Position numbers and translations under genes: made by a program
NCBI RefSeq assembly: GCF_021026335.1
Contig: NZ_JAJNCY010000005.1
Location: forward strand, 1 to 64,000
From: Rhizobium sp. C1
GTDB lineage: Bacteria > Pseudomonadota > Alphaproteobacteria > Rhizobiales > Rhizobiaceae
DNA length: 64,000 nucleotides
Direction of reading: 5' to 3'
In this document: positions 25,384-33,662 of the stretch, in pieces
Position numbering within the stretch: position 1 is the stretch's first letter
Layout: each line of letters opens with the position of its first letter
Notes under the pieces: generated by a model
The model's database searches: none
What the model saw: only the letters and a program-made list of their open reading frames with translations
Told to the model about the DNA's origin: nothing

Positions 25384-28143
25384 TCAGGCGACGATCTGTT
25401 CCAGCTCCCTGACAGGAGCTGCCGCCACTGCCTGCCGGTCGATCTTGCCGGTCCCGGTCTTCGGCAGTTCGGTCACGAACTCGACGATGCGCGGATATTT
25501 GTAAGGCTGGAGCCGAGACTTGACATAGGCGCGCAGCGCGTCGCTCTGCGCCGGGCTCGCCTCCTTGCCCTCACGCAACCGGATCACGGCGCGCAGCGTC
25601 ATGCGCCGGTCCTCCATCTGGTGGCCGAGCACCGCGCATTCGTGAACGTCCGGATGCTCGTTCAGGCATCGCTCGACCTCGAGCGGCCAGACCCATTGGC
25701 CGGACACCTTGATCAGTTCGTCGGCGCGACCCTGGAAAAAGTAGTAGCCGTCCTTCTCGATGAAACGGTCGCCGGTATAGATCCAGTCGCCGCGCATGGT
25801 TTCGCGGGTCTTGTCCGGCCGGTTCCAGTAGGTCGGCGCAGACGAATGCCCGCGCACGAACATGACACCTTCCTCGCCTGCGTCCGGCACCTTGCCGTCC
25901 GGTGTCTCCAGGCGGATCTCATAGCCGGGAACACGCGCGCCGGCGGAGCCGATGCGATGGTCGGTGAGGCTGTTGGAGAGATAGATATGCAGAAGCTCGG
26001 TCGAGCCCAGCCCCTCTGTCGGTCCATGACCGGTCAGCGCTTTCCAGGCCTCGTAAATATCCTGGGAAAGAACCTCTGCCGCCGACATCGACTGGCGCAA
26101 CGAACTGAGGTCGCGCCGTTTGACGGATTCGGCGCGCGCCAGCGAGGTATAGAGCGTCGGCAGGCCAAACAGCACGGTTGGCCGGAAGGTCTCGATGGTC
26201 TCGAGCACCGCGTCCGCGCGCGGCTGGCCCGGCATCAGAACGGTGGTGGCACCGATCGAAAAGGGGAAGGTGAAGGCATTGCCGAAGCCATAGGCAAAGA
26301 AGATCTTCGGCACCGAGAAGCAGATATCGTCTTCCGTGAGCTTCAGCACATGGCGGCCGAAGGACGCCTGCGTATAGGCCATGTCGTGATGAAGATGGAC
26401 GATACCCTTCGGCCGGCCGGTCGAGCCGGAAGAGTACATCCAGAAGGCCATGTCGTCCGGCCCGGTTGATGCGCAGGCCAGCATTGTCGGGTGACCGGCC
26501 AGGAAGTCGGAAGCGGCGCGCTGCTTCTCGCCCTTTGCCGCCCCGTTGGCGACGACGATGGTCTTGAGCGATGTTCCCTTCAGAACGTCGTCGGAGAAGA
26601 CATCGAGAAAGGTGGACTCGCACAGGGCAATCCTCGCGCCGGTATCCTGCAGGAAATAGTTCAGCACGTCCGGCGGTGTCTGCGTGTTGAGAAGAACCGG
26701 CACGAAGCCCGCCCGCACCGCCCCGAAGAAGGCAGCCGGATAGACCGGCGTGTCATCGATGAAGAATGCGATACGCTCACCGCGTTGAAGACCGGCTGTG
26801 GTGAATGCATTGCCCCACCGTGCGGCTTCCGCAATCAGGTCTGCATAGGTCAGCGTTCCGGCCGGTCCCGTGACAGCAATCTTCCGGGGGTTGCGTTCCA
26901 GATTGTCCCACAAAATATTGGAGCAGTTGCCATGCGCGGCCTTGTCGAAGCCGATCTCGGCGGCACCCGGTACATGGGGAGCGACAGGATCTGCAATCAC
27001 CGTGGATTGCCTGCCGCCCTCCGCCTCGTAACGGGCAGCGAATTCCGGAGCCATGCGACGCAGGCGCTCCATGTCGATGCGGCCCGACCGGGTGATGTAG
27101 TCGAAGGCGAAGTCGACAGGCGGGAGGTCCATCTTGCTGGCGAAGCTCTCGTACCATGTGGCGGAGGTGTTCGCCGCATCGACGATCTTCTTGGCGATCG
27201 GCTGGCGTTCGGCCTGATAGGCGGCAAGCGCCTCGTCCACATCGTCATGGCCCGCCAGGGCTCGAACGAGCGCAATCGAATCTTCCATGGCAAGGCGCGT
27301 TCCCGAGCCGATGGAAAAGTGCGCGGTGTGGACGGCATCACCGAGAAGGACATGGCGGCCCGAAACCCACTTGTCGCACCAAAGACGCGGGAATTGCCGC
27401 CACATCGACTTGTTGGTGATGAGCGGGGCACCCTCCAGCGTCTCGGCAAAAATGCCTTCGCAGAGCCGGGCGCTCTCTTCTTCGCCCATCCCAGCAAAGC
27501 CATAGGCCTTGAAGGTCGCTTCATCGCATTCGACGATGAACGTGCTGCGGTCCGGCTGGAAGCGATAATGGTGGGCGTTGAACGCGCCCTTGTCGGTCTT
27601 CACGAAGGTCTGCGTGAGCGTGTCGAAGGGACGCTCCGTGCCGAACCAGGCGAAGTGATTGCTGAAATGGTCGAGATGGACGCCGAAACCTGCTTCGTTG
27701 GAGCGTCGCACCAGCGAATTCAGCCCGTCCGCGCCGATGATCAGATCCGCATCCAGATCATCCAGCGACTCGATATGCTGCGAAAAGCGGATTTCGACGC
27801 CGAGAGCCTCGGCGCGTTTGCGCAGGATTTCGATCAGCTCAAGGCGGCCGACCGCCGAGAAACCGACGCCATCCAGGACCACCTGACCGGCAGGGAGGTT
27901 GAGCGTCATGTTGCGCCACCGCTCCATGGCCGGCGTCACCAGATCATGCGTTTCCGGATCGTCGGCCTTCAGGAAGTCCAGCGCCTGATCGGAGAAGACG
28001 ACGCCAAATCCGAAGGTCGCGCCTTTGGCATTCTGCTCCGTCACGCGGAGGCGAACGTGCGGCATCATGCGCCGCAGCAGGATCGCCGTATAGAGCCCGG
28101 CCGGACCGCCACCCAGTATCTCGACTGAAGCCAGCTTTTTCAT
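25384..28143 (-). CDS. Fusion protein: salicylyl-CoA 5-hydroxylase-like flavin monooxygenase + aryl-CoA ligase
   Basis: One 919-residue chain. Residues 1 to about 385 form an FAD monooxygenase with GGGPAG (11-16), FGFGVVFSDQ (45-52) and the second FAD motif GDAVHTAHFSIGSGTR (268-283), matching salicylyl-CoA 5-hydroxylase and the hydroxylase half of 2-aminobenzoyl-CoA monooxygenase/reductase. Residues about 405-919 form an adenylate-forming ligase of the benzoate-CoA ligase group, with P-loop YSSGSTGRPKG (570-580), GSTELLHIYLSN and catalytic K900 in PKTGTGKIDR. The frame is continuous with no start or stop between. Start at 28143 after GGGAGG. Inferred reactions: salicylate (or 4-hydroxybenzoate) plus CoA and ATP to the aryl-CoA, then ring hydroxylation to gentisyl-CoA. 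First gene of the gentisate operon. Confidence 0.87.
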   Translation of the reverse strand: MKKLASVEILGGGPAGLYTAILLRRMMPHVRLRVTEQNAKGATFGFGVVFSDQALDFLKADDPETHDLVTPAMERWRNMTLNLPAGQVVLDGVGFSAVGRLELIEILRKRAEALGVEIRFSQHIESLDDLDADLIIGADGLNSLVRRSNEAGFGVHLDHFSNHFAWFGTERPFDTLTQTFVKTDKGAFNAHHYRFQPDRSTFIVECDEATFKAYGFAGMGEEESARLCEGIFAETLEGAPLITNKSMWRQFPRLWCDKWVSGRHVLLGDAVHTAHFSIGSGTRLAMEDSIALVRALAGHDDVDEALAAYQAERQPIAKKIVDAANTSATWYESFASKMDLPPVDFAFDYITRSGRIDMERLRRMAPEFAARYEAEGGRQSTVIADPVAPHVPGAAEIGFDKAAHGNCSNILWDNLERNPRKIAVTGPAGTLTYADLIAEAARWGNAFTTAGLQRGERIAFFIDDTPVYPAAFFGAVRAGFVPVLLNTQTPPDVLNYFLQDTGARIALCESTFLDVFSDDVLKGTSLKTIVVANGAAKGEKQRAASDFLAGHPTMLACASTGPDDMAFWMYSSGSTGRPKGIVHLHHDMAYTQASFGRHVLKLTEDDICFSVPKIFFAYGFGNAFTFPFSIGATTVLMPGQPRADAVLETIETFRPTVLFGLPTLYTSLARAESVKRRDLSSLRQSMSAAEVLSQDIYEAWKALTGHGPTEGLGSTELLHIYLSNSLTDHRIGSAGARVPGYEIRLETPDGKVPDAGEEGVMFVRGHSSAPTYWNRPDKTRETMRGDWIYTGDRFIEKDGYYFFQGRADELIKVSGQWVWPLEVERCLNEHPDVHECAVLGHQMEDRRMTLRAVIRLREGKEASPAQSDALRAYVKSRLQPYKYPRIVEFVTELPKTGTGKIDRQAVAAAPVRELEQIVA

Positions 28144-28209
28144 GAAACCTCCCGAATTCTTCAAAACTCCCTGAAATTGAGGATATGCAATTTTCTGTTC
28201 TGTGCAATA

Positions 28210-28221
28210 CATTACGTAATG
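28210..28221. promoter_or_regulatory. Palindromic operator candidate in divergent region
   Basis: CATTACGTAATG is a perfect 12-base palindrome. It lies about 67 bases upstream of the hydroxylase-ligase start, in the otherwise A+T-rich divergent region (28144-28439) shared with the IclR-type gene. Position and symmetry suit an IclR-family operator. No experimental or comparative support is visible. Confidence 0.45.
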
Positions 28222-28439
28222 CGAAAAACGCAAAAAGTGATATTTGCCTGAATCCATTCGGTTTTCTTTTTTCGGACATCGATGTGGGATAGGCGTTTCA
28301 GATGCTTTTCAAATGCATTGGAGGTCCGTGGCTGCTGACTCAGCCTTGCGCCGCGATATCGGGAGGCACCTGTTCAAACGCGACGGCGGTGACTATCGTC
28401 GCCCTGTGATTTGCAAGCTTGTTGGGAGGGGATTCGGGC

Positions 28440-29237
28440 GTGACGGACCATGAAGATGACAATGATCGCCAGTCTGGCGGCATCCAGTCGCTCGATGCGG
28501 CCTTGAAGCTGCTGAACGCAATGCGGGCCTATCCGGGGCCGGTCGCGCTATCGGAACTGGCGCGCGATTGCGGCATGCCGCCAAGCAAGGCGCATCGCTA
28601 TCTGACGTCTTTTGCCAATGCGGGCCTTGTCGTCCAGGCCGGGCGTTCGGGCAAATACGATCTCGGTCATGGCGCGGTCATGCTGGGGCTTGCAGCCCTC
28701 GCGCGGCACGACTTCGTCAACCGCGCATCGGATGTCCTGCCGGAACTCTGCCAGGAAACGGGTCTCACCGTGCTGCTGTCCGTCTGGGGCACGCATGGCG
28801 CGACAGTGGTTCGCTGGGAGCGGGCTGCAACGCCTGCCGTCACCTCGATGGGGCTCGGAACGATCCTGCCGCTTCTCAACTCGGCGACTGGCCGGGCTTT
28901 TCTCGCCTGGGCGCCGCCGGCACCCCTGAAGGATATCCGCAGCGCCGAATTGCGGGAGGCCCGCCGGACATCGGCAACCGCCGGCCAGCGGATCGTCAGC
29001 GATAAGGATATCGAGAAGCTGGTCGCGGAGACGCGTGAGCGCGGCTACGCTTCAGTCGAAGGCCGCTACATTCCCGGCCTTGTTGCGATCGCCGCACCGA
29101 TCCTCGACTGGCAGGGAGAGGCACAAGCGGTCGTCACGCTGATCGGAACCGATCCGGAGGTCATGCAGCCCGAGTCCGGATCCACAAAATCGCTGATCGC
29201 CTGTTGCCAGCGGCTGTCATACGCCAAATTGGCATGA
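28440..29237 (+). CDS. IclR-family transcriptional regulator of the gentisate operon
   Basis: A 265-residue regulator with an N-terminal winged helix (LDAALKLLNAMRAYPGPVALS, then CGMPPSKAHRYLTSFANAG) and a C-terminal IclR effector domain (ERGYASVEGRYIPGLVAIAAPI). Start taken as the GTG at 28440 with GGGAGGGG about 9 bases upstream; a TTG seven codons earlier is in frame but has no site. It is divergent from the hydroxylase-ligase gene. IclR proteins often sense aromatic acids, so control by salicylate, gentisate or a CoA ester is likely. Confidence 0.88.
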   Translation: MTDHEDDNDRQSGGIQSLDAALKLLNAMRAYPGPVALSELARDCGMPPSKAHRYLTSFANAGLVVQAGRSGKYDLGHGAVMLGLAALARHDFVNRASDVLPELCQETGLTVLLSVWGTHGATVVRWERAATPAVTSMGLGTILPLLNSATGRAFLAWAPPAPLKDIRSAELREARRTSATAGQRIVSDKDIEKLVAETRERGYASVEGRYIPGLVAIAAPILDWQGEAQAVVTLIGTDPEVMQPESGSTKSLIACCQRLSYAKLA

Positions 29238-29245
29238 AGATGGGA

Positions 29246-29557
29246 TTAGACATCGCCTTTCTCCTTTATGAGACACGCGAGTTTCAAAGCAATTTTATGA
29301 AGAACCAATTCGCCGCATAGGACAATGGTGAACTGCCTGTGCGCGCTGCATAAGCGAGCCGCCCGTCCGCTTTTGCGTGTCGCGCTGTTTAAATATTCCG
29401 ATGCCTGCTGAACGGACCGATGCCGGGACCGCTCCATGGCCTCAAGCAGGGGAATGCCCCGATTGGCCGCCGCCGTCAGATAGCCTGAGCGGAGCCCATG
29501 CGCGGAAAACTCATCCGGATCGAGACTGTCAGTATCGGGAAGGCCCAAGAAAAACAA
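29246..29557 (-). pseudogene. Tyrosine recombinase (integrase) C-terminal remnant
   Basis: The frame keeps the catalytic HxxR box (FSAHGLRSGYLTAAANRGI), the second His box (SRHRSVQQASEYLN) and the Tyr nucleophile of phage/plasmid-type tyrosine recombinases. The core-binding domain and the first catalytic Arg are absent. The fragment stops against the 3' end of the LysR gene. It follows the IclR gene by 8 bases on the opposite strand, marking the right border of the gentisate island. Not functional as it stands. Confidence 0.72.
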
Positions 29558-29600
29558 AAGTTCGCCGCCAATTTATGGCGCTCACCGAGCAAGGGTGAAT

Positions 29601-30494
29601 TCAGATCAAGGGCGGAACGGAAAGCCCCAGACCCTCCAGCAGCCATGTGACGAAGAGGCGTACCGGCTTGCGAGTGGGGCGGTTACGCGGGAGCACGAGC
29701 CTGTGCCCGCTGTCGTAGAGTTTACCTCCGCCTCGCGCGAACGGGGCCACGAGTTGGCCGTTAGCCAGGCTCTCCTCGGCGAGCCTCACCGATTCGAAGG
29801 CGATGCCGAGCTCGTTCCGGGCAGCGGCGAGCGCCATGAAGCTGCGGTCGAAGCGCAGATGCCGGTTCAGCGGCCTGTTGACGCCATTGACCTTCAGCCA
29901 ATCATCCCAGCGCACCTGTTTCTGTTCGCTCTGGATCAGGGGAAAGCGGACAATGTCTTCGATCGTTCCGATCCGGCTCGCGATTGCGGGCGCGCAAAGG
30001 GGCGTAACCTCTTCCTCGCCCATCGGAATGACGATCACGCTTTCTGCCCGAACCGGCCCGTAAACGATGTCGACATCGAAATCGTCGGGCGTGAAGCGGG
30101 CGTATTGCGTATCCGCTGACAGGCGCAGCTCGATCTGCTCATGCAGAGTCGTGAACTGCTTGAGGCGCGGCGCAAGCCAGAGCGCTGCGAAACTGGGTGC
30201 CGAATGAATGCGCAGCAGCGCCGAACCGCGCTGCCCCACATCCTCGATGCCGCGCCTGATCTCATCGAAGGCAACCGACAGCCGCGTCAGGAGGGCGAGC
30301 CCTTCGAGCGTTGGCCGCACACCTCTTCCCGCCCGCTCAAAGAGCTTGACGCCCAGCGCCTCCTCGAGCTGACGAACGGAATGGCTGATCGCGCTCGGCG
30401 ACAGGCGCAACTCTTCGGCGGCCCCCTTGAAATGGCCGTACCGCGCCGCAGCCTCGAAACTGCGCAGCATGGAAAGTGTCGCTCCACCGATCAT
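29601..30494 (-). CDS. LysR-family regulator (GcvA-like)
   Basis: A 297-residue LysR protein with N-terminal helix-turn-helix (FEAAARYGHFKGAAEELRLS, SPSAISHSVRQLEEALGVKLF) and an effector domain with DDFDVDIVYG and WDDWLKVNGV, typical of the GcvA subgroup. The start is the ATG at 30494; its ribosome site is weak. It is divergent from the transketolase/hydroxyacid dehydrogenase/glycerate kinase genes and most likely controls them through the palindrome at 30516-30529. Effector unknown. Confidence 0.87.
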   Translation of the reverse strand: MIGGATLSMLRSFEAAARYGHFKGAAEELRLSPSAISHSVRQLEEALGVKLFERAGRGVRPTLEGLALLTRLSVAFDEIRRGIEDVGQRGSALLRIHSAPSFAALWLAPRLKQFTTLHEQIELRLSADTQYARFTPDDFDVDIVYGPVRAESVIVIPMGEEEVTPLCAPAIASRIGTIEDIVRFPLIQSEQKQVRWDDWLKVNGVNRPLNRHLRFDRSFMALAAARNELGIAFESVRLAEESLANGQLVAPFARGGGKLYDSGHRLVLPRNRPTRKPVRLFVTWLLEGLGLSVPPLI

Positions 30495-30515
30495 ACACTT
30501 CGATTAACGTGAATC

Positions 30516-30529
30516 TGATTCATGAATCA
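30516..30529. promoter_or_regulatory. Candidate LysR-type binding site
   Basis: TGATTCATGAATCA is a perfect 14-base palindrome located 22 bases before the LysR start and about 100 bases before the transketolase. Its spaced T and A ends and its place in the divergent region suit a LysR-type operator. Inference only. Confidence 0.5.
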
Positions 30530-30626
30530 ATGAAGAAATGTCGTTTGTGTCTCAGGTATCGGATGGTTACGCATCGGGCCTGGCAGGCGCTCGGCGTGCC
30601 CGCACGGTCAAGCCACGGGAGGAACC

Positions 30627-32600
30627 ATGGTCGACATTCAGCGCATGGCGCACGCAATCCGTTTTCTCGCCCTCGATTCAATTCTGAACGCCGGCGAAGG
30701 TCATCAGGGCGTGCCGCTTGGCATGGCGGAAATCGCCGCGACACTTTACGCGCGACATTTGAAGGTCGACCCGTCCGCCCCGCTCTGGCCAGACCGCGAC
30801 CGAGTCGTGCTTTCCAACGGTCATGGATCGATGCTACTTTACACGTTGCTGCATCTTTCCGGCTACGAACAGGTGTCCATCGACGCGCTGAAAAGCTTCC
30901 GCAAGCTCGGCTCGATCTGCGCCGGCCATCCCGAGATCGAGCAGCACGCGGGTATCGAGATTACGACGGGCCTTCTCGGTCAGGGCATTGCCTGTTCGGT
31001 CGGCATGGCGGTCGCGGAAGCACGGCTGGCGGCGCGTTTCGGACAGGACCTCGTCGACCATCGGACGTGGGCTTTTGTCGGCGATGGCTGCCTGCAGGAA
31101 GGGATCGGACAGGAGGCGATTTCGCTGGCCGGTCATTTGCAGCTCGGCAAGCTGACCTTCCTGTGGGACGACAACCACATTACCGATGATGGCGATACCG
31201 CCCTTTCTATCAGCGAGGACGTACCGGCGCGGTTTCGCGCGGCCGGGTGGCAGGTTCAAGCGGTTGATGGACACGATATCGAGGCCATCTCCGCCGCGCT
31301 CGATGCAGCCAAGGCCGACCCGCGACCGTCGCTGATTGCCTGCCGGACGACAATTGCGCGCGGCATTCCCCGCCTTCAGGGGCAACGCGGCGGCCACAGC
31401 GCGCCGCTGAAGCCGGAGGATTCGCAGGAGGCGCGTGCGGGTCTCGCCTGGCCTCACGCGCCTTTCGAGGTGCCCGAGGATATACGCAACGATTGGCGCA
31501 ACGCGCTTGCACGCGGCACCGACGCGCATGCCGCATGGTGCAGGCGGTTGGATGCCCATCCGGACAAGGTCGAATTCGAGCGCTGGATCTCGGGCGGACT
31601 TCCCGCCGGCTGGACGAAGCAGATTGGTGCCCTGCAGGCCGCCGCCTCAGCACAGGCCGCGCCGCGCGCCACCATCCAGTCTTCCGGCGATCTCTGCGAC
31701 GGGCTTGCCTCGGTGCTGCCGGAAACCCTCGTTCTCTGCGCTGATCTGGAGGCGCCGACCAACCACAAGCGCAGCCGCTCCGCTTTCGATGTGGGCGACC
31801 GCAATGGCAGCTACGTTCATTGCGGCGTGCGCGAACATCTGATGGGCGCGATGGCGGACGGCATTGCCGCGCATGGTGGCTTGCGCCCGGTGAATGTAAC
31901 CTATCTCGCGTTTGCCGATTACGAGCGGCCGGCCATGCGCATGGCGGCCCTGATGGGCCTGCCCGCGCTCTTCGTCTTCAGCCATGATTCCATTGGCGTG
32001 GGCAGCAACGGGCCAACGCACCAACCCGTCGAGATCCTCGCAAGCTTCCGCGCCATGCCGAACATGCTGGTTTTCCGGCCGGCGGATGCGGTGGAGACGG
32101 CCGAGGCCTGGCAGGTCGCCATCGAGCATCGCAGCGGGCCGAGCCTTTTCGCCCTCTCGCGGCAGGCGGCCTCACAGGTGCGCGAGGATGCGGAGGAAAA
32201 CATGACCCGGCGCGGAGCCTATGTCCTCCATGGAGCCGGGGAGCGGCGCGACCTGACGCTGATCGCCACGGGCACCGAAGTGGGGCTTGCTGTCGCGGCG
32301 CGCGACGCGCTGGCCCGTCTCGGCATTGCAGCGGCTGTCGTGTCCATGCCCTGCTGGGAACTGTTCGAACGGCAAGATACGGCTTACCGGGCAGCGGTGC
32401 TCGGCACCGCCCCGCGCATCGGCATCGAAGCGGCGCTCTCCTTCGGCTGGGAACGCTGGCTGCGGCCGGAGGATCGCTTCATCGGCATGAGCGGGTTCGG
32501 CGCATCGGCGCGGGCGGAGGTGCTGTATGAGCATTTCGGCATCACCCCGCAGCGCATCGTCGAGGTGGCGAAAGAGATGATGGAAGGAGCAAGCGCGTGA
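30627..32600 (+). CDS. Transketolase, single chain
   Basis: A 657-residue thiamine-diphosphate enzyme of full transketolase length. The N-terminal domain has AGEGHQGVPLGMAEI and the ThDP-binding motif GDGCLQEGIGQEA with the closing Asn in WDDNHI. The pyrimidine domain has the catalytic Glu in CGVREHLMGAMADG, and GPTHQPVE follows, as in classical enzymes. The C-terminal domain contains SMPCWELFE. A clear GGGAGG precedes the ATG. It is overlapped by GTGA with the hydroxyacid dehydrogenase. In this operon it could use hydroxypyruvate or a ketose as ketol donor; the acceptor is unknown. Confidence 0.93.
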   Translation: MVDIQRMAHAIRFLALDSILNAGEGHQGVPLGMAEIAATLYARHLKVDPSAPLWPDRDRVVLSNGHGSMLLYTLLHLSGYEQVSIDALKSFRKLGSICAGHPEIEQHAGIEITTGLLGQGIACSVGMAVAEARLAARFGQDLVDHRTWAFVGDGCLQEGIGQEAISLAGHLQLGKLTFLWDDNHITDDGDTALSISEDVPARFRAAGWQVQAVDGHDIEAISAALDAAKADPRPSLIACRTTIARGIPRLQGQRGGHSAPLKPEDSQEARAGLAWPHAPFEVPEDIRNDWRNALARGTDAHAAWCRRLDAHPDKVEFERWISGGLPAGWTKQIGALQAAASAQAAPRATIQSSGDLCDGLASVLPETLVLCADLEAPTNHKRSRSAFDVGDRNGSYVHCGVREHLMGAMADGIAAHGGLRPVNVTYLAFADYERPAMRMAALMGLPALFVFSHDSIGVGSNGPTHQPVEILASFRAMPNMLVFRPADAVETAEAWQVAIEHRSGPSLFALSRQAASQVREDAEENMTRRGAYVLHGAGERRDLTLIATGTEVGLAVAARDALARLGIAAAVVSMPCWELFERQDTAYRAAVLGTAPRIGIEAALSFGWERWLRPEDRFIGMSGFGASARAEVLYEHFGITPQRIVEVAKEMMEGASA

Positions 32601-33553
32601 GCCGTATCGTCTTTCTGGACCGGGCGACCATCGCCCCCGATATCGACGTCCCGCGCCCGGGCTTCGATCATAGCTGGGTCACGTTCGAGAAGACCGCGCC
32701 GGGCGAAACTGCGGCGCGCCTCAGCGATGCAGAAATCGCCATCACCAACAAGGTGCGGATTGATCCGGACGTGCTCGATGCCGCGCCCGGCCTGCGGCTG
32801 GTGGCCATTGCCGCGACCGGCTACGATTGCGTCGACATCGCCGCCTGCGCCGCGCGCGGCGTGACCGTGTGCAATATCCGTGGATATTCGGTCAACACCG
32901 TGCCCGAACACGTCTTTGCGCTGCTTCTGGCGCTGCGCCGCAGCCTCGTCCCCTACGTGTCGGAAGTCCGCGATGGCGCCTGGCAGCGGGCCGGACAGTT
33001 CTGCTACTTCTCCAATCCGGTGCGCGATCTTTCGGGCGCCACCATGGGCATTGTCGGCAGGGGCGGGATCGGCGGTAAAGTCGCGACACTCGCCGCCGCC
33101 TTCGGCATGGAGGTGATCTATGCCGCGCGTCGCGGCGAACCTGACGCACCCGGCCGCGTCCCCTTCGAGGAATTCTGCGCCCGCGCCGATGTCATTTCGC
33201 TGCATTGCCCGCTGACCGACAAGACCCGCTTCCTTCTCGATGCGCAGGCCTTTGCCGCCATGCGCCGCAAGCCCATCATCATCAACACGGCGCGCGGCGC
33301 GCTCATCGATCTGGAAGCGCTTCAACAGGCGCTTCAGGCCGGGCAGATTTCCGGCGCAGGGATCGATGTGGCAGATCGCGAGCCACCGCCCGGCGACGGT
33401 TTGCTCATGCAGCTTGCCGCCGATCCGCGTGTTCTGGTGACGCCGCATATCGCCTGGGCCTCGACCGAGGCTCAGCAGACGCTGGCCGCCCAGCTTTGCG
33501 ACGTGCTGGAAGCCTTCCACCGCGGCGAGCCCATCAACCGGCTGACGCCGTAA
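32597..33553 (+). CDS. D-2-hydroxyacid dehydrogenase (glycerate/hydroxypyruvate type)
   Basis: A 318-residue NAD-dependent dehydrogenase with a GRGGIGGKVA nucleotide motif (about 154-163), LHCPLTDKTRFLLDA, the INTARGALIDLEAL segment with substrate Arg, an acidic residue region (DREPPPGDG) and LVTPHIAWAS with the catalytic His. The start is the GTG at 32597 in a 4-base overlap with the transketolase stop, so translation is coupled. Followed by glycerate kinase, it probably reduces hydroxypyruvate to D-glycerate. Unlike many relatives, the third Rossmann Gly region reads GRGGIGG. Confidence 0.88.
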   Translation: MSRIVFLDRATIAPDIDVPRPGFDHSWVTFEKTAPGETAARLSDAEIAITNKVRIDPDVLDAAPGLRLVAIAATGYDCVDIAACAARGVTVCNIRGYSVNTVPEHVFALLLALRRSLVPYVSEVRDGAWQRAGQFCYFSNPVRDLSGATMGIVGRGGIGGKVATLAAAFGMEVIYAARRGEPDAPGRVPFEEFCARADVISLHCPLTDKTRFLLDAQAFAAMRRKPIIINTARGALIDLEALQQALQAGQISGAGIDVADREPPPGDGLLMQLAADPRVLVTPHIAWASTEAQQTLAAQLCDVLEAFHRGEPINRLTP

Positions 33554-33662
33554 AGATCGAAGGCGGGCGGGTTTTTCATTCGTACCGGCTTGAAAATTGA
33601 AGGAGAGATCGCTTCATCATGTCTTCCTGACATGAGCGCGATCTGGAAAGGCGAACTCGATC

